NCBI RefSeq assembly: GCF_001955535.1
Contig: NZ_MPVN01000001.1
Span: 1,612,001 to 1,676,000, forward strand
Reading direction: 5' to 3'
From: Paenibacillus sp. FSL H7-0326
Lineage (GTDB): Bacteria > Bacillota > Bacilli > Paenibacillales > Paenibacillaceae
DNA: 64,000 bases
The position numbers were made by a program, and so were the translations under genes. Positions 44,656-53,223 of the stretch are shown in pieces. A model generated the notes under the pieces. The model was given only the letters and a program-made list of their open reading frames with translations. It did not search any database and had not been told where the DNA came from. The first letter of the stretch is position 1. Each line of letters begins with the position of its first letter.

Positions 44656-45558
44656 TTAAAAAGGCTCTACGAGCGGCGTATATCCGGATGGAATATTGGT
44701 TTCCGCTGTACGCTCCGTAATGACCTGTGGATACATCTTGTCCGGGTCTGGCTGGATAATCTGATATTTAATTATCGCTTTGCCATCCTTCCCAAGCTCT
44801 ACCTTCTTGATCTCAAGTCCATAGCCCGGATTAGGCAGCTCCAAGCTGAGCTTGACCTTAATCGTCTTCTCATCTACGGTTTGGGAAGTCACTTCAGGTA
44901 CATAAGCCTGCTGGCCGCTCCCCGGAATATCCGTACCTGGTTTTTCCTCAGAACCCCCGCCGTTTCCATAACGATCTACAACCTCGAGTGCGTTAAATAC
45001 CATTTCCGCTGCCTCCATTCGGGTCAGCTCTTCATCCGGTCTGAATTCATCCTTATCGTTCAAACTGACGATATTCATGTTCAGCAAGGTTTGAATTGAG
45101 CTCTCATATTCCTTGTTGATCTTGTCACCATCGGCAATGAAGTTGTAACGAAGAATCGAAGGATAGGTTCCTGTCGTATTGAGCCCTTCATACAGCAGCT
45201 GGGCAAACACTTCTCGCGTCAAGCTGTTACTCGCATCGAATTGTTCAGGAACGGACAGACCGTGTGCTTTGGCAGCATTCACTGCTCCATCATACCAGCG
45301 TACGGCTTCAGCATTTGCTTCATCTTTCAGGTCATAAGCATTTACGATCATTTGAATACCCTGCGCCTCAGTCAACCGCTGCTCTGGATGAAACAGCTGG
45401 CTCGTCACTCCGCTCACAATCCCTTTGCTTCTCAGTGAATCCAACAGACTTAGCTGCTCCTTCGAGCTGACATCATCAAAGGCATAAGCGGACGCTCCGC
45501 CCAGTGCCATCGCAATACTCATTGCAGCTACAGATGCTTTAATCGTTCTACGCTTCAT
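44656..45558 (-). CDS. Secreted SLH-domain protein with PrcB-like C-terminal domain (300 aa)
   Basis: A signal peptide (to about AYAF, residue 27) is followed by two or three S-layer homology repeats (DDVSSKEQLSLLDSLRSKGI; LTREVFAQLLYEGLN; NIVSLNDKDEFRPDEELTRM with EAAEMVFNALE, about 28-190). SLH repeats attach to pyruvylated wall polymer. After a Gly/Glu/Pro linker comes a small beta domain (VDEKTIKVKLSLELPNPGYG with LEIKKVELGKDGKAIIKYQI), which resembles the protease-complex inhibitor PrcB C-terminal domain. The start at 45558 follows GGAGG by 10 nt. It is a single gene. Confidence 0.8.
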   Translation of the reverse strand: MKRRTIKASVAAMSIAMALGGASAYAFDDVSSKEQLSLLDSLRSKGIVSGVTSQLFHPEQRLTEAQGIQMIVNAYDLKDEANAEAVRWYDGAVNAAKAHGLSVPEQFDASNSLTREVFAQLLYEGLNTTGTYPSILRYNFIADGDKINKEYESSIQTLLNMNIVSLNDKDEFRPDEELTRMEAAEMVFNALEVVDRYGNGGGSEEKPGTDIPGSGQQAYVPEVTSQTVDEKTIKVKLSLELPNPGYGLEIKKVELGKDGKAIIKYQIIQPDPDKMYPQVITERTAETNIPSGYTPLVEPF

Positions 45559-45836
45559 TAGTAACCAGCCTCCATCTTTAGTCAATCTATATTTTCCATC
45601 TCGATTTACACTCTAAACGAGCTCCGGCTCCAAAATGTTTCACTTGCCCCAGGTTCTCCGCTCCATATCCTTAATTAACCTTAGATTGAAGTCTCTCCAT
45701 CCGTCTCTTAAATTATTTCCACTGATATTTACATATTTGATGGTTTGACAACGAAGGTATTATGCATAAGAATTAAATGTATGTTGTTTACCGATGAATC
45801 TTCTAGCTTTCGGTTAGGAATGCGAACAAAACGTTT
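45559..45836. other. Divergent intergenic region
   Basis: This lies between the SLH protein gene and the ABC exporter. It is AT-rich with no supportable gene. It must contain the promoters of both units. I see no clear operator. Confidence 0.4.
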
Positions 45837-45926
45837 ATGTATGTGAAGGGGCATGCATGCTTTTTTTTGATAAAAAAGGCATCTGCCCTTTTCTTGCCGT
45901 GTCTAACTAAAAAAATAAGGAGATGA
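45837..45926 (+). CDS. Possible leader peptide of the ABC exporter (29 aa)
   Basis: A 29-codon frame starting MYVKGHACFFLIKKASALF and ending LTKKIRR runs through the exporter's ribosome binding site (AAGGAG, 45917-45922) and stops at 45926, 8 nt before the exporter ATG. An imperfect long hairpin, AAGGGGCA to TGCCCTT (45846-45890) with an inner T6/A6 stem, lies within it. The B. subtilis homologue bmrCD is controlled by a translated leader, bmrB, through ribosome-mediated attenuation. The leader's own ribosome binding site is poor, so this is tentative. Confidence 0.35.
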   Translation: MYVKGHACFFLIKKASALFLPCLTKKIRR

Positions 45927-45934
45927 CTTGCCTT

Positions 45935-47680
45935 ATGCAAGATCGAAGTATGCTTCGCCATTATGTCGGTTCTCACTGGCCTTCCTACCTCGCTGCCATC
46001 CTGCTGATTATCATCTCTAATATTGATCAGGCTTTACTCCCCCGTGTGGTTGGTAATTTTACAGATGAACTCCAGCTTCAAACACTCACCATGGAAAAAA
46101 TTATTTATTACAGCCTGCAGCTGCTCCTCATTGCCATCTCTTATAATGCGCTGTTTGGCCTGGGTCAATTTATGATAATGCGGCTCGGACGCAGATTTGA
46201 GTACGTCACTCGTGAGAAGCTGTTCGGTAAATTTTCTGAGCTGAGTGAGAAATATTTTGCCAAGCAAGGTACGGGAAAACTGCTCAGCTATGTGATGAAC
46301 GATGTAACCTCGGTACGTGAAGCGATTTCAAATGGAATTAACCAGACAACGAACGCTGTCTTCCTGCTCCTGTCCTGCATTGTCATGATGATGATTGACG
46401 GAATCCCCCTAACTCTGATTGCAATCAGCGTCGGTCCACTGCTTGCCATTCCGGTGCTCGTTGTCTATTTCGGACCACGGATCCGCGAGAGATCCAAGCA
46501 TGTGCAGGAAGCACTTGCATCCATGACCGAGTCTGCTGAAGAGCAGCTAGGCGGGATTCGAGTAACCAAGACCTTTGCCATAGAGGAGACCCAGCAGAAC
46601 CGATTCGGTGCCTCTGTTGATGCCATCCGGGATAAGCAGCTGCGGCTCGTAAGGCTGTCCTCTTTGTTTCAAGCCCTTCTGCCCCTGCTCGGGGCCGTGT
46701 CTCTAGTCATCTCCATTGTCATCGGCGGTTATATGACGATACAGAATACGATCAGCCTGGGAAGCTTCGTCGCGCTAACTCTGTATCTGCGCATGATTAT
46801 GGGTCCCCTTCAGCAGATTGGGAATGTGATCAATATGATGCAGCGGTCCAGCGCATCGCTCGACCGGGTAAATAACCTGCTGGCTGAAATTCCGGATGTC
46901 CAAGAAGTGCCGGATGCTGTTCCTCTAAGCAAGGTGGAGGATATTACGATTCGTAATCTATCCTTCAAATATCCTGGAAGCAAGGAACATGCCCTGCATA
47001 ACATCAATCTTACCCTTCCCGCTGGCAAAACCATCGGCATTGTGGGCCGCACAGGCAGCGGCAAGAGTACACTCGTCAAGCTGCTGCTGCGAGTCTACGA
47101 GCCGCCTGCTAACACCGTTTTTATCAGCGGTCTTGATATCAGGCAATTAACGCTTGAGAGTCTCCGTTCCAAATTGTCCTATGTTCCGCAGGACGGGTTC
47201 CTGTTCAGTACGACGATTCGGGATAATATTGCCTTCAGCGACCGCAGTGCATCCCAGACTGAAGTAGAAGCTCCGGCGAAGCAGGCGATGATCTTTGATA
47301 ATATCATCCAGTTTCCGAAGCGATTCGATACCCCTCTCGGGGAACGCGGAGTCACCTTATCTGGAGGACAACGTCAGCGGACCAGTCTCGCAAGAGGACT
47401 GATGAAGAAGGCACCCTTGCTGATTCTTGATGATAGTATGAGTGCTGTCGATGCCGTAACCGAAACCGGAATATTGAACAGCTTGAAGAAGGAACGAAAA
47501 AACAAATCCACACTCATCATTTCTCACCGCATCAGCGCGGTCAAGCATGCCGATCTCATCGTCGTTCTGGAGGAAGGACGGATCGTGGAGCAAGGCAGCC
47601 ATCGGCAGCTCATGTCACTGGGCGGACAATATGCATCCCTTGCCCGCATTCAGGAGGAGGGGTTAAATCATGGCATCTAA
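45935..47680 (+). CDS. ABC exporter half-transporter, BmrC/YheI-like (581 aa)
   Basis: Six membrane helices (about 15-310) precede the ATPase domain. Walker A is GIVGRTGSGKSTLVKLL (about 370), the Q-loop is SYVPQDGFLFST, and the signature is TLSGGQRQRTSLARGL. Walker B reads LLILDDSMSAVD, with Asp where the catalytic Glu is expected. That degenerate site is typical of the BmrC-like half of heterodimeric multidrug exporters. The start at 45935 is used because the upstream ATG directly abuts AAGGAG. It overlaps the partner gene by 11 bp. Confidence 0.92.
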   Translation: MQDRSMLRHYVGSHWPSYLAAILLIIISNIDQALLPRVVGNFTDELQLQTLTMEKIIYYSLQLLLIAISYNALFGLGQFMIMRLGRRFEYVTREKLFGKFSELSEKYFAKQGTGKLLSYVMNDVTSVREAISNGINQTTNAVFLLLSCIVMMMIDGIPLTLIAISVGPLLAIPVLVVYFGPRIRERSKHVQEALASMTESAEEQLGGIRVTKTFAIEETQQNRFGASVDAIRDKQLRLVRLSSLFQALLPLLGAVSLVISIVIGGYMTIQNTISLGSFVALTLYLRMIMGPLQQIGNVINMMQRSSASLDRVNNLLAEIPDVQEVPDAVPLSKVEDITIRNLSFKYPGSKEHALHNINLTLPAGKTIGIVGRTGSGKSTLVKLLLRVYEPPANTVFISGLDIRQLTLESLRSKLSYVPQDGFLFSTTIRDNIAFSDRSASQTEVEAPAKQAMIFDNIIQFPKRFDTPLGERGVTLSGGQRQRTSLARGLMKKAPLLILDDSMSAVDAVTETGILNSLKKERKNKSTLIISHRISAVKHADLIVVLEEGRIVEQGSHRQLMSLGGQYASLARIQEEGLNHGI

Positions 47681-49466
47681 ACCGAATCGGAGTGCATTTC
47701 GTGAAATATTAAGCTATGGCCGGCCGCACCGGATGAAGTTTGTACTCATCTTCTTCTGTTCGCTGCTCGGTATAGCCGCTGAGCTGTCACAGCCATATCT
47801 GATCAAGATCGCAATCGATGATCATCTTGCTATCGGAAATACAGAGCTTCGTTTTCTCATCTACATTGCTGTTCTTTACTTGGTTCTATCCATAATTAGC
47901 TTCATATTTACGTATATCCAGAACAATCTGCTCCAATTCACCGGGCAGAGCATTGTCGCATCGCTGCGCAGGGATCTATTCAAGCACATCACACGAATGT
48001 CCATGTCCTTCTTTGACCGCAGACACAGCGGCAGCCTGGTCACGAACGTATCCAGTGATACCGAAACGATCAGCCAGTTCTTTACTCAGGTGCTGCTCAG
48101 TCTGATTCGTGACGGCATGATGCTCATTATGATTCTCTTTTTTATGTTCCAGCTGGATGTTACCCTTGCAGCTTACTCCTTGGCTGTACTTCCGGTCATT
48201 GCGATCGTCGCCGTCCTGTTCCGTAATTATTTAAAGGAGACCTATCAACAAGCAAGAACCCGGCTGTCCAGACTTGTCGCCTTTATTGCAGAGAACCTGT
48301 CAGGAATGTTCTTGATTCAGGCTTTTCATCAGGAGAAGGAGCAGCTGAAGCAATTCAACAAGCAGAATGAAAGCTACTATTCGGCCAATATTCGTCAGGT
48401 CCGCTCCAACGTTATATTTAACCGGACCTTTGATATACTGGGCAACATCGCTCTTGTATTGATGGTCTGGCTAGGGGGGCAGGCTGTGCTCGGCAAATCT
48501 CTTGAAGTCGGTGTGCTGTACGCCTTTATCAGCTATATCCGTCAGTTTTTTCAGCCGATTAACCAAATTACGATGCAATGGAATACATTCCAGTCCACCA
48601 CCGTTTCCATGGAAAGAATATGGAGCATTCTCAGTACTGAGCCCGAAATTCCAGATCCGAAGGATGTGGATACCGTAAAATTGAACGCGGATCAAGTGAA
48701 GGGCAAGATCACATTCGACGATGTGTCCTTTGGTTATTCAGCGGACCAGCCTATCATTCATCAACTGAATCTTACGATACGGCCTGGAGAAATGATTGGT
48801 GTCGTAGGCACGACTGGTGCGGGCAAGAGTACGGTGATCTCTCTGCTGAACCGTTTCTATGATGTAACAGAGGGCAGCATTCTAATCGATGATATCGATA
48901 TTCGGCGGCTGCCACAGCAGAGCCTTCACCGGATGGTCGGTCTCATTCAACAGGAGCCCTTCCTCTTCTCAGGCTCAATCATTGATAATGTACGGATGTT
49001 CCGTGAGGAGATCAGCCGTGAAGAAGTCATCGAGGCGTGCAGCTATGTGGGTGCAGATCTGATGATCTCCAGATTGCCGGAGGGCTATGATACGCATCTG
49101 TCAGAGCGAGGAAGCGGACTATCTGCGGGAGAACGGCAGCTCATATCCTTTGCCAGGATTGTTGTCTTCAAGCCCCGCATTCTCATATTGGATGAAGCAA
49201 CAGCAAATCTTGATTCCCATACCGAGCAGCTGGTTCAGTCTGCACTTGATTCGGTTTCCGCCGGAAGGACGACGATCGTCATTGCGCACCGGCTGTCCAC
49301 CGTGATGCATGCAGACCGTATTCTGGTCATGAAGGATGGTTCCATTGTCGAGTCTGGTACGCATCCGGAGCTTATGCGGCTTGGCGGCTATTATAGAGAA
49401 CTATACGATCATGCCCTGGAATCCGGTACGGCTTCCAAGGAACATACGCATAATGATGCAGGATAG
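47670..49466 (+). CDS. ABC exporter half-transporter, BmrD/YheH-like (598 aa)
   Basis: This is the partner subunit with six membrane helices and an intact catalytic Glu. Walker A is VVGTTGAGKSTVISLL (about 382), and the Q-loop region is GLIQQEPFLFSGSI. The signature is altered to GLSAGERQLISFARI, and Walker B is ILILDEATANLDS followed by IVIAHRLSTV. With the canonical LSGGQ in its partner, the heterodimer has one consensus and one degenerate ATP site. Such pumps export drugs. GGAGGAGGGG precedes the ATG. Confidence 0.93.
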   Translation: MASKPNRSAFREILSYGRPHRMKFVLIFFCSLLGIAAELSQPYLIKIAIDDHLAIGNTELRFLIYIAVLYLVLSIISFIFTYIQNNLLQFTGQSIVASLRRDLFKHITRMSMSFFDRRHSGSLVTNVSSDTETISQFFTQVLLSLIRDGMMLIMILFFMFQLDVTLAAYSLAVLPVIAIVAVLFRNYLKETYQQARTRLSRLVAFIAENLSGMFLIQAFHQEKEQLKQFNKQNESYYSANIRQVRSNVIFNRTFDILGNIALVLMVWLGGQAVLGKSLEVGVLYAFISYIRQFFQPINQITMQWNTFQSTTVSMERIWSILSTEPEIPDPKDVDTVKLNADQVKGKITFDDVSFGYSADQPIIHQLNLTIRPGEMIGVVGTTGAGKSTVISLLNRFYDVTEGSILIDDIDIRRLPQQSLHRMVGLIQQEPFLFSGSIIDNVRMFREEISREEVIEACSYVGADLMISRLPEGYDTHLSERGSGLSAGERQLISFARIVVFKPRILILDEATANLDSHTEQLVQSALDSVSAGRTTIVIAHRLSTVMHADRILVMKDGSIVESGTHPELMRLGGYYRELYDHALESGTASKEHTHNDAG

Positions 49467-49483
49467 ACCTGCTGTCCACTAGA

Positions 49484-49513
49484 GCCGACTCGCGATTTTT
49501 CTGCCGAGTCGGC
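49484..49513 (+). terminator. Probable terminator of the exporter operon
   Basis: GCCGACTCG and CGAGTCGGC arms (9 bp) with a 12-nt loop. The trailing TATTGGTT is a weak T-tract. Confidence 0.6.
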
Positions 49514-49708
49514 TATTGGTTCATGACGCAAAAGCTGGACTTTGGATGCAGTTCTCCATTACGAGCCTCTTACAAAAGTCCTGTTTTATCCGACTTTCGT
49601 TGCCAATGCAGCGTTTCTGACCTTACAATTAATGGGTATATATACCAAGTTGATGACTTCACAGCTTCTATATAAGTAAGAACCCACTATACAAACGAGG
49701 TGAACAAG

Positions 49709-50776
49709 GTGACTAGAATTGTTGTCCCTCCTGAACGAATCCAGGAAATATCACAGCAATTTGCTCAAGCTTCTACGCTCACTAGCAGTATGATCTCTAA
49801 CCTGAACGGACAGATTCTGTCTTTGCAGAGCAGATGGGCAGGCATTACGCAAGAACGTTTCTTTCAAGAATTCCAGGTTGCTCGCGGACAAATGGAGAGC
49901 TTCACCACTTCTGTTGCCTCCATTGGAACTGAGCTTCGCTCCATTGCTGTTAAATTTGCCGAAACCGATCAGACGGCAGGCAACGGAATACATACGGACG
50001 GTAATTCTCAAGGACAAAATCCGAAGGAAACCCTGTCGAACTTATTTAATCAAGGGGAAAATGCTTGGAGTACTGCTAACGGCATTCGCGGGAACTTGGC
50101 ACTCGCAGGAACAGGCATGTACAGCCTTTTGGCAAGCACGCTTGTGCTGACCAAAACCGTTGAATTCAAGCGCAGTCCAAAGAATCCTACCCGTGCAGTT
50201 GTCCATAATGCCAAGTGGGTCAATGGCAAGGGTCCGAATACTTTTCTTAGAAACATGGCACGTCGAATGGATAAACAGTTCCGCAATCCTGGACTTGTCA
50301 TGAAGGGACTTAAAGGTTTCGATAAGCTGGCAGGGACATTGAAAATGGGGAAGCTTGGGCTCGGCTTCAGTAAAGCGAACAGTTTCCCTCAGTGGACTCG
50401 TAATGTTGTAGCTGGTGTACCCAAAGGACAATACGGAATGAAAATATCTGCCATTCCCAAGATGATCGGGAAGAGACTGTTTCCGATTAACGTCGGACTT
50501 AATGTATTCGATGAAGGAGTTAAAACCGTCTCAAAAATTAAAGCGGGAACCCTTACCGGTACGGATATCGCCGTATCTGCTTCCAATGTCGTAATAAAAT
50601 CTGCTGCTGCGGGGGCTGGTGCTGTTGCTGGAGGAGCCTTGGGTGGGCTTTTATTTGGACCAGTGGGTGCAGCTGTAGGAGCTTACGCAGGAGGGACTAT
50701 TGGGGCAACAGTCGGGGGTGATATCGCTAGAATAGCAGAAAAAGGTATAAAGTGGGTTAGTGGACTATTCAAATAA
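49709..50776 (+). CDS. WXG100-domain protein with C-terminal glycine zipper, probable type VII secretion effector (355 aa)
   Basis: The N-terminal about 95 residues form a WXG100-like helical hairpin. The turn motif is WAGI in LSLQSRWAGITQERFFQEF (about 44), and the second helix ends SIAVKFAETDQ, matching the [YF]xxx[D/E] export signal of ESX substrates. The middle (about 100-280) is basic and uncharacterised. The C-terminus (about 300-345) is a long Gly/Ala run, AAGAGAVAGGALGGLLFGPV with GAAVGAYAGGTIG, a glycine-zipper membrane segment as in membrane-active toxins. The GTG at 49709 follows GAGGTGAACAAG. Two paralogous small membrane proteins follow at once, as expected of immunity genes. No secretion core genes are in the window. 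Confidence 0.75.
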   Translation: MTRIVVPPERIQEISQQFAQASTLTSSMISNLNGQILSLQSRWAGITQERFFQEFQVARGQMESFTTSVASIGTELRSIAVKFAETDQTAGNGIHTDGNSQGQNPKETLSNLFNQGENAWSTANGIRGNLALAGTGMYSLLASTLVLTKTVEFKRSPKNPTRAVVHNAKWVNGKGPNTFLRNMARRMDKQFRNPGLVMKGLKGFDKLAGTLKMGKLGLGFSKANSFPQWTRNVVAGVPKGQYGMKISAIPKMIGKRLFPINVGLNVFDEGVKTVSKIKAGTLTGTDIAVSASNVVIKSAAAGAGAVAGGALGGLLFGPVGAAVGAYAGGTIGATVGGDIARIAEKGIKWVSGLFK

Positions 50777-50791
50777 TTTTTGGAGGCATCT

Positions 50792-51259
50792 ATGATTTAT
50801 GTAACCTATCCTCGCAAAACAGCTATACTTTTTACATTTGCAGGGTTGCTGTTTGTACTCGGCGGTATTTATATTGTTTGGTCCCTCATATATAGAGACA
50901 ATGGTGTTCTGACTCAGTTATATTATTTATCTGGAGCGTTTCTTTGTTTCTGGTTTATGGGACCTCTTTTTTATTGGAACCTACTTAACTCAATTAGTAG
51001 AAGTACCACTCTGTTCTCTTATAATGAAGAGGGTATTCAGCTGAACAATGGGAAGAAAATAACCTGGAGCAATATTAAAAAGATTGAGCATATTGACGGC
51101 AAAATGAGTCGATTTATTCTGCCCGTCCCTTCTCACTTCCTGCTTACTACAAGTCATGGAGAAATCAAAATAACTACTCATAACCTGCTGAGAACAAGGG
51201 AAAGCATTGTGCTCAAAGAGCTCCGTACCACCTGGAATCAAAATAAAAACAAAACCTAA
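50792..51259 (+). CDS. Small two-helix membrane protein, STM3941-like, candidate immunity protein copy 1 (155 aa)
   Basis: Two N-terminal membrane helices (about 11-30 and 42-65, including AFLCFWFMGPLFYWNLL) are followed by a PH-like beta-rich cytoplasmic domain (LFSYNEEGIQLNNGKKITWS, then NIKKIEHIDGKMSRFILP). This layout resembles STM3941-type proteins. The ATG at 50792 is 5 nt after GGAGG and 15 bp after the effector stop, so it is cotranscribed. It shares about half its residues with the next gene by eye. The immunity role is inferred from position, membrane location and duplication. Confidence 0.62.
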   Translation: MIYVTYPRKTAILFTFAGLLFVLGGIYIVWSLIYRDNGVLTQLYYLSGAFLCFWFMGPLFYWNLLNSISRSTTLFSYNEEGIQLNNGKKITWSNIKKIEHIDGKMSRFILPVPSHFLLTTSHGEIKITTHNLLRTRESIVLKELRTTWNQNKNKT

Positions 51260-51382
51260 TCTATAAGCTACTCTGCTTAGGAAGTGCATTCGAGTTTTAT
51301 GCCGAAGGGCATGTCGCATATAGCTCTGCAAAAAAGAATGTAACCGAGCTGGGCTACTTCCTTTTGGAGGCAGTATACTATC

Positions 51383-51847
51383 ATGACTTCTGTTACCTTT
51401 GAACGCAAAACCGCAATACGTAATACTCTTATCTGCTTCGTTTTTATTATTGTCGGTTTATTTCTTACCTGGGAAGTCATTAATGGCAGGCATAGTATGA
51501 TCTTTAGATTTTATTATGCTTCTGGCGCTTTCCTAGCTTTTTGGTTTATGGGCCCTCATTTTTATTGGAGCGCTGTCAGGACGGTCGGCAGTAATATTTT
51601 GTTTTCCTATAATAAAGAAGGTATTGTACTAAACGACAATCAGACCATCCCTTGGCATCAGATCAAGAAGCTTGAGAGCATTGAGGGGAAAATGAATAAA
51701 TTCCTGCTTCCCGTACCCTCTCACTTTCTTGTTGTACTGAACGACCAGTCCGAAAAAAGGATTTATACTTACAGTCTGCTGAAAGACAAGGACACAGAGG
51801 TACTTAAGGTACTACGTTCAGCCTGGAATCAAAATAGAAAATCATGA
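51383..51847 (+). CDS. Paralogue of the preceding membrane protein, candidate immunity protein copy 2 (154 aa)
   Basis: Same layout as its neighbour: TSVTFERKTAIRNTLICFVF, a second helix with ASGAFLAFWFMGPHFYWSAV, then LFSYNKEGIVLNDNQTIPWH and QIKKLESIEGKMNKFLLPVP. The identical phrases FWFMGP, LFSYN, GIxLN and LPVPSHF show recent tandem duplication. TTTGGAGGCAG precedes the ATG in all copies. Divergence after duplication could broaden protection against variant effectors. Confidence 0.62.
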   Translation: MTSVTFERKTAIRNTLICFVFIIVGLFLTWEVINGRHSMIFRFYYASGAFLAFWFMGPHFYWSAVRTVGSNILFSYNKEGIVLNDNQTIPWHQIKKLESIEGKMNKFLLPVPSHFLVVLNDQSEKRIYTYSLLKDKDTEVLKVLRSAWNQNRKS

Positions 51848-51903
51848 CCACTCCAAAAGTTTGAACCCATTCAAAACTGTCCTATATTTTATGGAGGCAG
51901 ATC

Positions 51904-52110
51904 ATGACTAAAGTGACTTATCATCGTAAAAATGCTATTATTCACACCTTGATATGTCTCCTCTTTTTTCTTATCCAGAGCCTTTCTTGCAAAAATCATC
52001 TATTAATCAGCCAAAATATCGTTAGCAAAAGGAGATCTTATGGACAAATCATTAATTACGTTATCCATCGAAGAGTTTGGTTTTGCACTGGCTTCCTTGG
52101 GCGCAGATGA
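51904..52110 (+). pseudogene. Truncated third copy of the candidate immunity gene
   Basis: After TATGGAGGCAG the frame begins MTKVTYHRKNAIIHTLICLLFF, matching the start of copy 2 (MTSVTFERKTAIRNTLICF). After about 24 residues the similarity ends and the frame runs into the next gene's leader and out of frame through its first codons. The rest of the copy, including the second helix and PH-like domain, is missing. It probably arose by deletion. Confidence 0.65.
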
Positions 52111-52867
52111 TGTCGCAGCCGGCCTGCTGAAACCGATGTACGGTGAACTTAAAGAAAATGAATGGGAGCTAGTGCTGAGAGCAGCATCTCATAGTCTTCT
52201 ATCCAAAGGCCTCATCGTACGTATGGAAGAAAATGAAATTGAATTCGTCCCTGAGCTTCTGGATATGCTTGTTCATTTTGCGAAGAGCCGGAGCATGCTG
52301 AGAGGCTACACCGATTGGGACGGCCAGGAGAAAGTTCTGACAATTCATAAAGGAACCGAATCAGGAGATCCGTACCTCTATCACTTATCTATTGATCAGC
52401 GCATTCACCTATTTACTTGGACAGAGCCGAGTGAATGGGAAGAGGAATTATATCGCCTATACGTGGGACAAGCACGCACTCTCCCGCTTGACACCTCCTC
52501 CCGTTTCCAGCTGCCTGAATCACAGTGGAGCCAATTGACAGAGAACCCTTCTCTTGAAAATGCCGATCGTTTAATCAACGAATGGTCTGTCAATGCCGCG
52601 GATAAGGATCTGATTGTATCCTGGTGCACCGATTTTCAAGCATCCGGACGAAGCCTGGATAACCTCAGCATTATGAATTATTCACAGGAAGAGCTGCCGG
52701 CTGCAGAGAGTATTTTGCTCCTGCTCCATACAGACAATCATTTCTGGAGCGTATATGATACACCACAGGAATCAGATGCCGAAACGCTCATCACTATTGA
52801 ACGTACTGGTGAGAACAGCCTCCGGAATCAGCTTCAGGGCATGATCAAGCAATTTGCCAATCAGTAA
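52040..52867 (+). CDS. EspG-like protein, possible type VII secretion chaperone (275 aa)
   Basis: Not confidently assigned. The N-terminal pattern LITLSIEEFGFALASLGADD, then LRAASHSLLSKGLI and FVPELLDMLVHFAKSRSMLR, follows the LTxxElxxLxxxLG ... aaxxLxxRGLv ... xxLxxLLxxLxxPxxxl order of ESX-1 EspG chaperones of Actinobacteria. The remainder (about 100-275) alternates beta strands and helices, including WTEPSEWEEELYRLYVGQ and SILLLLHTDNHFWSVYDTPQ. AAAGGAG precedes the ATG. Its place behind a WXG100 effector and immunity array supports a chaperone or accessory role. An unrelated immunity or adaptor function is possible. Confidence 0.45.
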   Translation: MDKSLITLSIEEFGFALASLGADDVAAGLLKPMYGELKENEWELVLRAASHSLLSKGLIVRMEENEIEFVPELLDMLVHFAKSRSMLRGYTDWDGQEKVLTIHKGTESGDPYLYHLSIDQRIHLFTWTEPSEWEEELYRLYVGQARTLPLDTSSRFQLPESQWSQLTENPSLENADRLINEWSVNAADKDLIVSWCTDFQASGRSLDNLSIMNYSQEELPAAESILLLLHTDNHFWSVYDTPQESDAETLITIERTGENSLRNQLQGMIKQFANQ

Positions 52868-52974
52868 TACCTAATTGTATAGCTCACCTCCTTATCCTGC
52901 ATGAACAGGTATAAAATTCAGGTTTGCTTGAAAAAATACTTGAGTATGCGAAGATGGGAGGAGGTGTGTTACTG

Positions 52975-53148
52975 ATGAGCAAGTCTAAGAACCAAGCTAC
53001 AAAAGCCGAGGTCAACTCCACGAAGCTGAACAAGCTGCCGGTACCTGGGGAGAATGACACTGAATTTTCTGCTGAAGAAGCAGCTCATGTGTTTGAGAAG
53101 CAGCCTTCATCCCAAAATAACAATCTGGAGCAGGATCCAAATCTGTAG
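52975..53148 (+). CDS. Small hydrophilic protein, possibly YfhD-like (57 aa)
   Basis: A strong GGGAGGAGG lies 10 nt before the ATG at 52975, and a terminator follows the stop. The peptide is polar: MSKSKNQATKAEVNSTKLNK, then LPVPGENDTEFSAEEAAHVF. The LPVP...xEFSxExA pattern recalls the YfhD family of small Bacillales spore-associated proteins, but the match is partial. Being short and disordered it could also be an unrelated stress or spore peptide. It probably has its own role outside the type VII cassette. Confidence 0.5.
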   Translation: MSKSKNQATKAEVNSTKLNKLPVPGENDTEFSAEEAAHVFEKQPSSQNNNLEQDPNL

Positions 53149-53182
53149 TTCAACAGAGCTGAACCTCTCTATACCAAAATAA

Positions 53183-53219
53183 AAGCTTCACGGCCACCTT
53201 ATGCCGTGAAGCTTTTTTT
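53183..53219. terminator. Bidirectional terminator
   Basis: AAGCTTCACGGC (53183-53194) pairs with GCCGTGAAGCTT (53203-53214), followed by T7. It lies between convergent units, the small protein gene and the ABC permease gene. Confidence 0.88.
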
Positions 53220-53223
53220 CACA

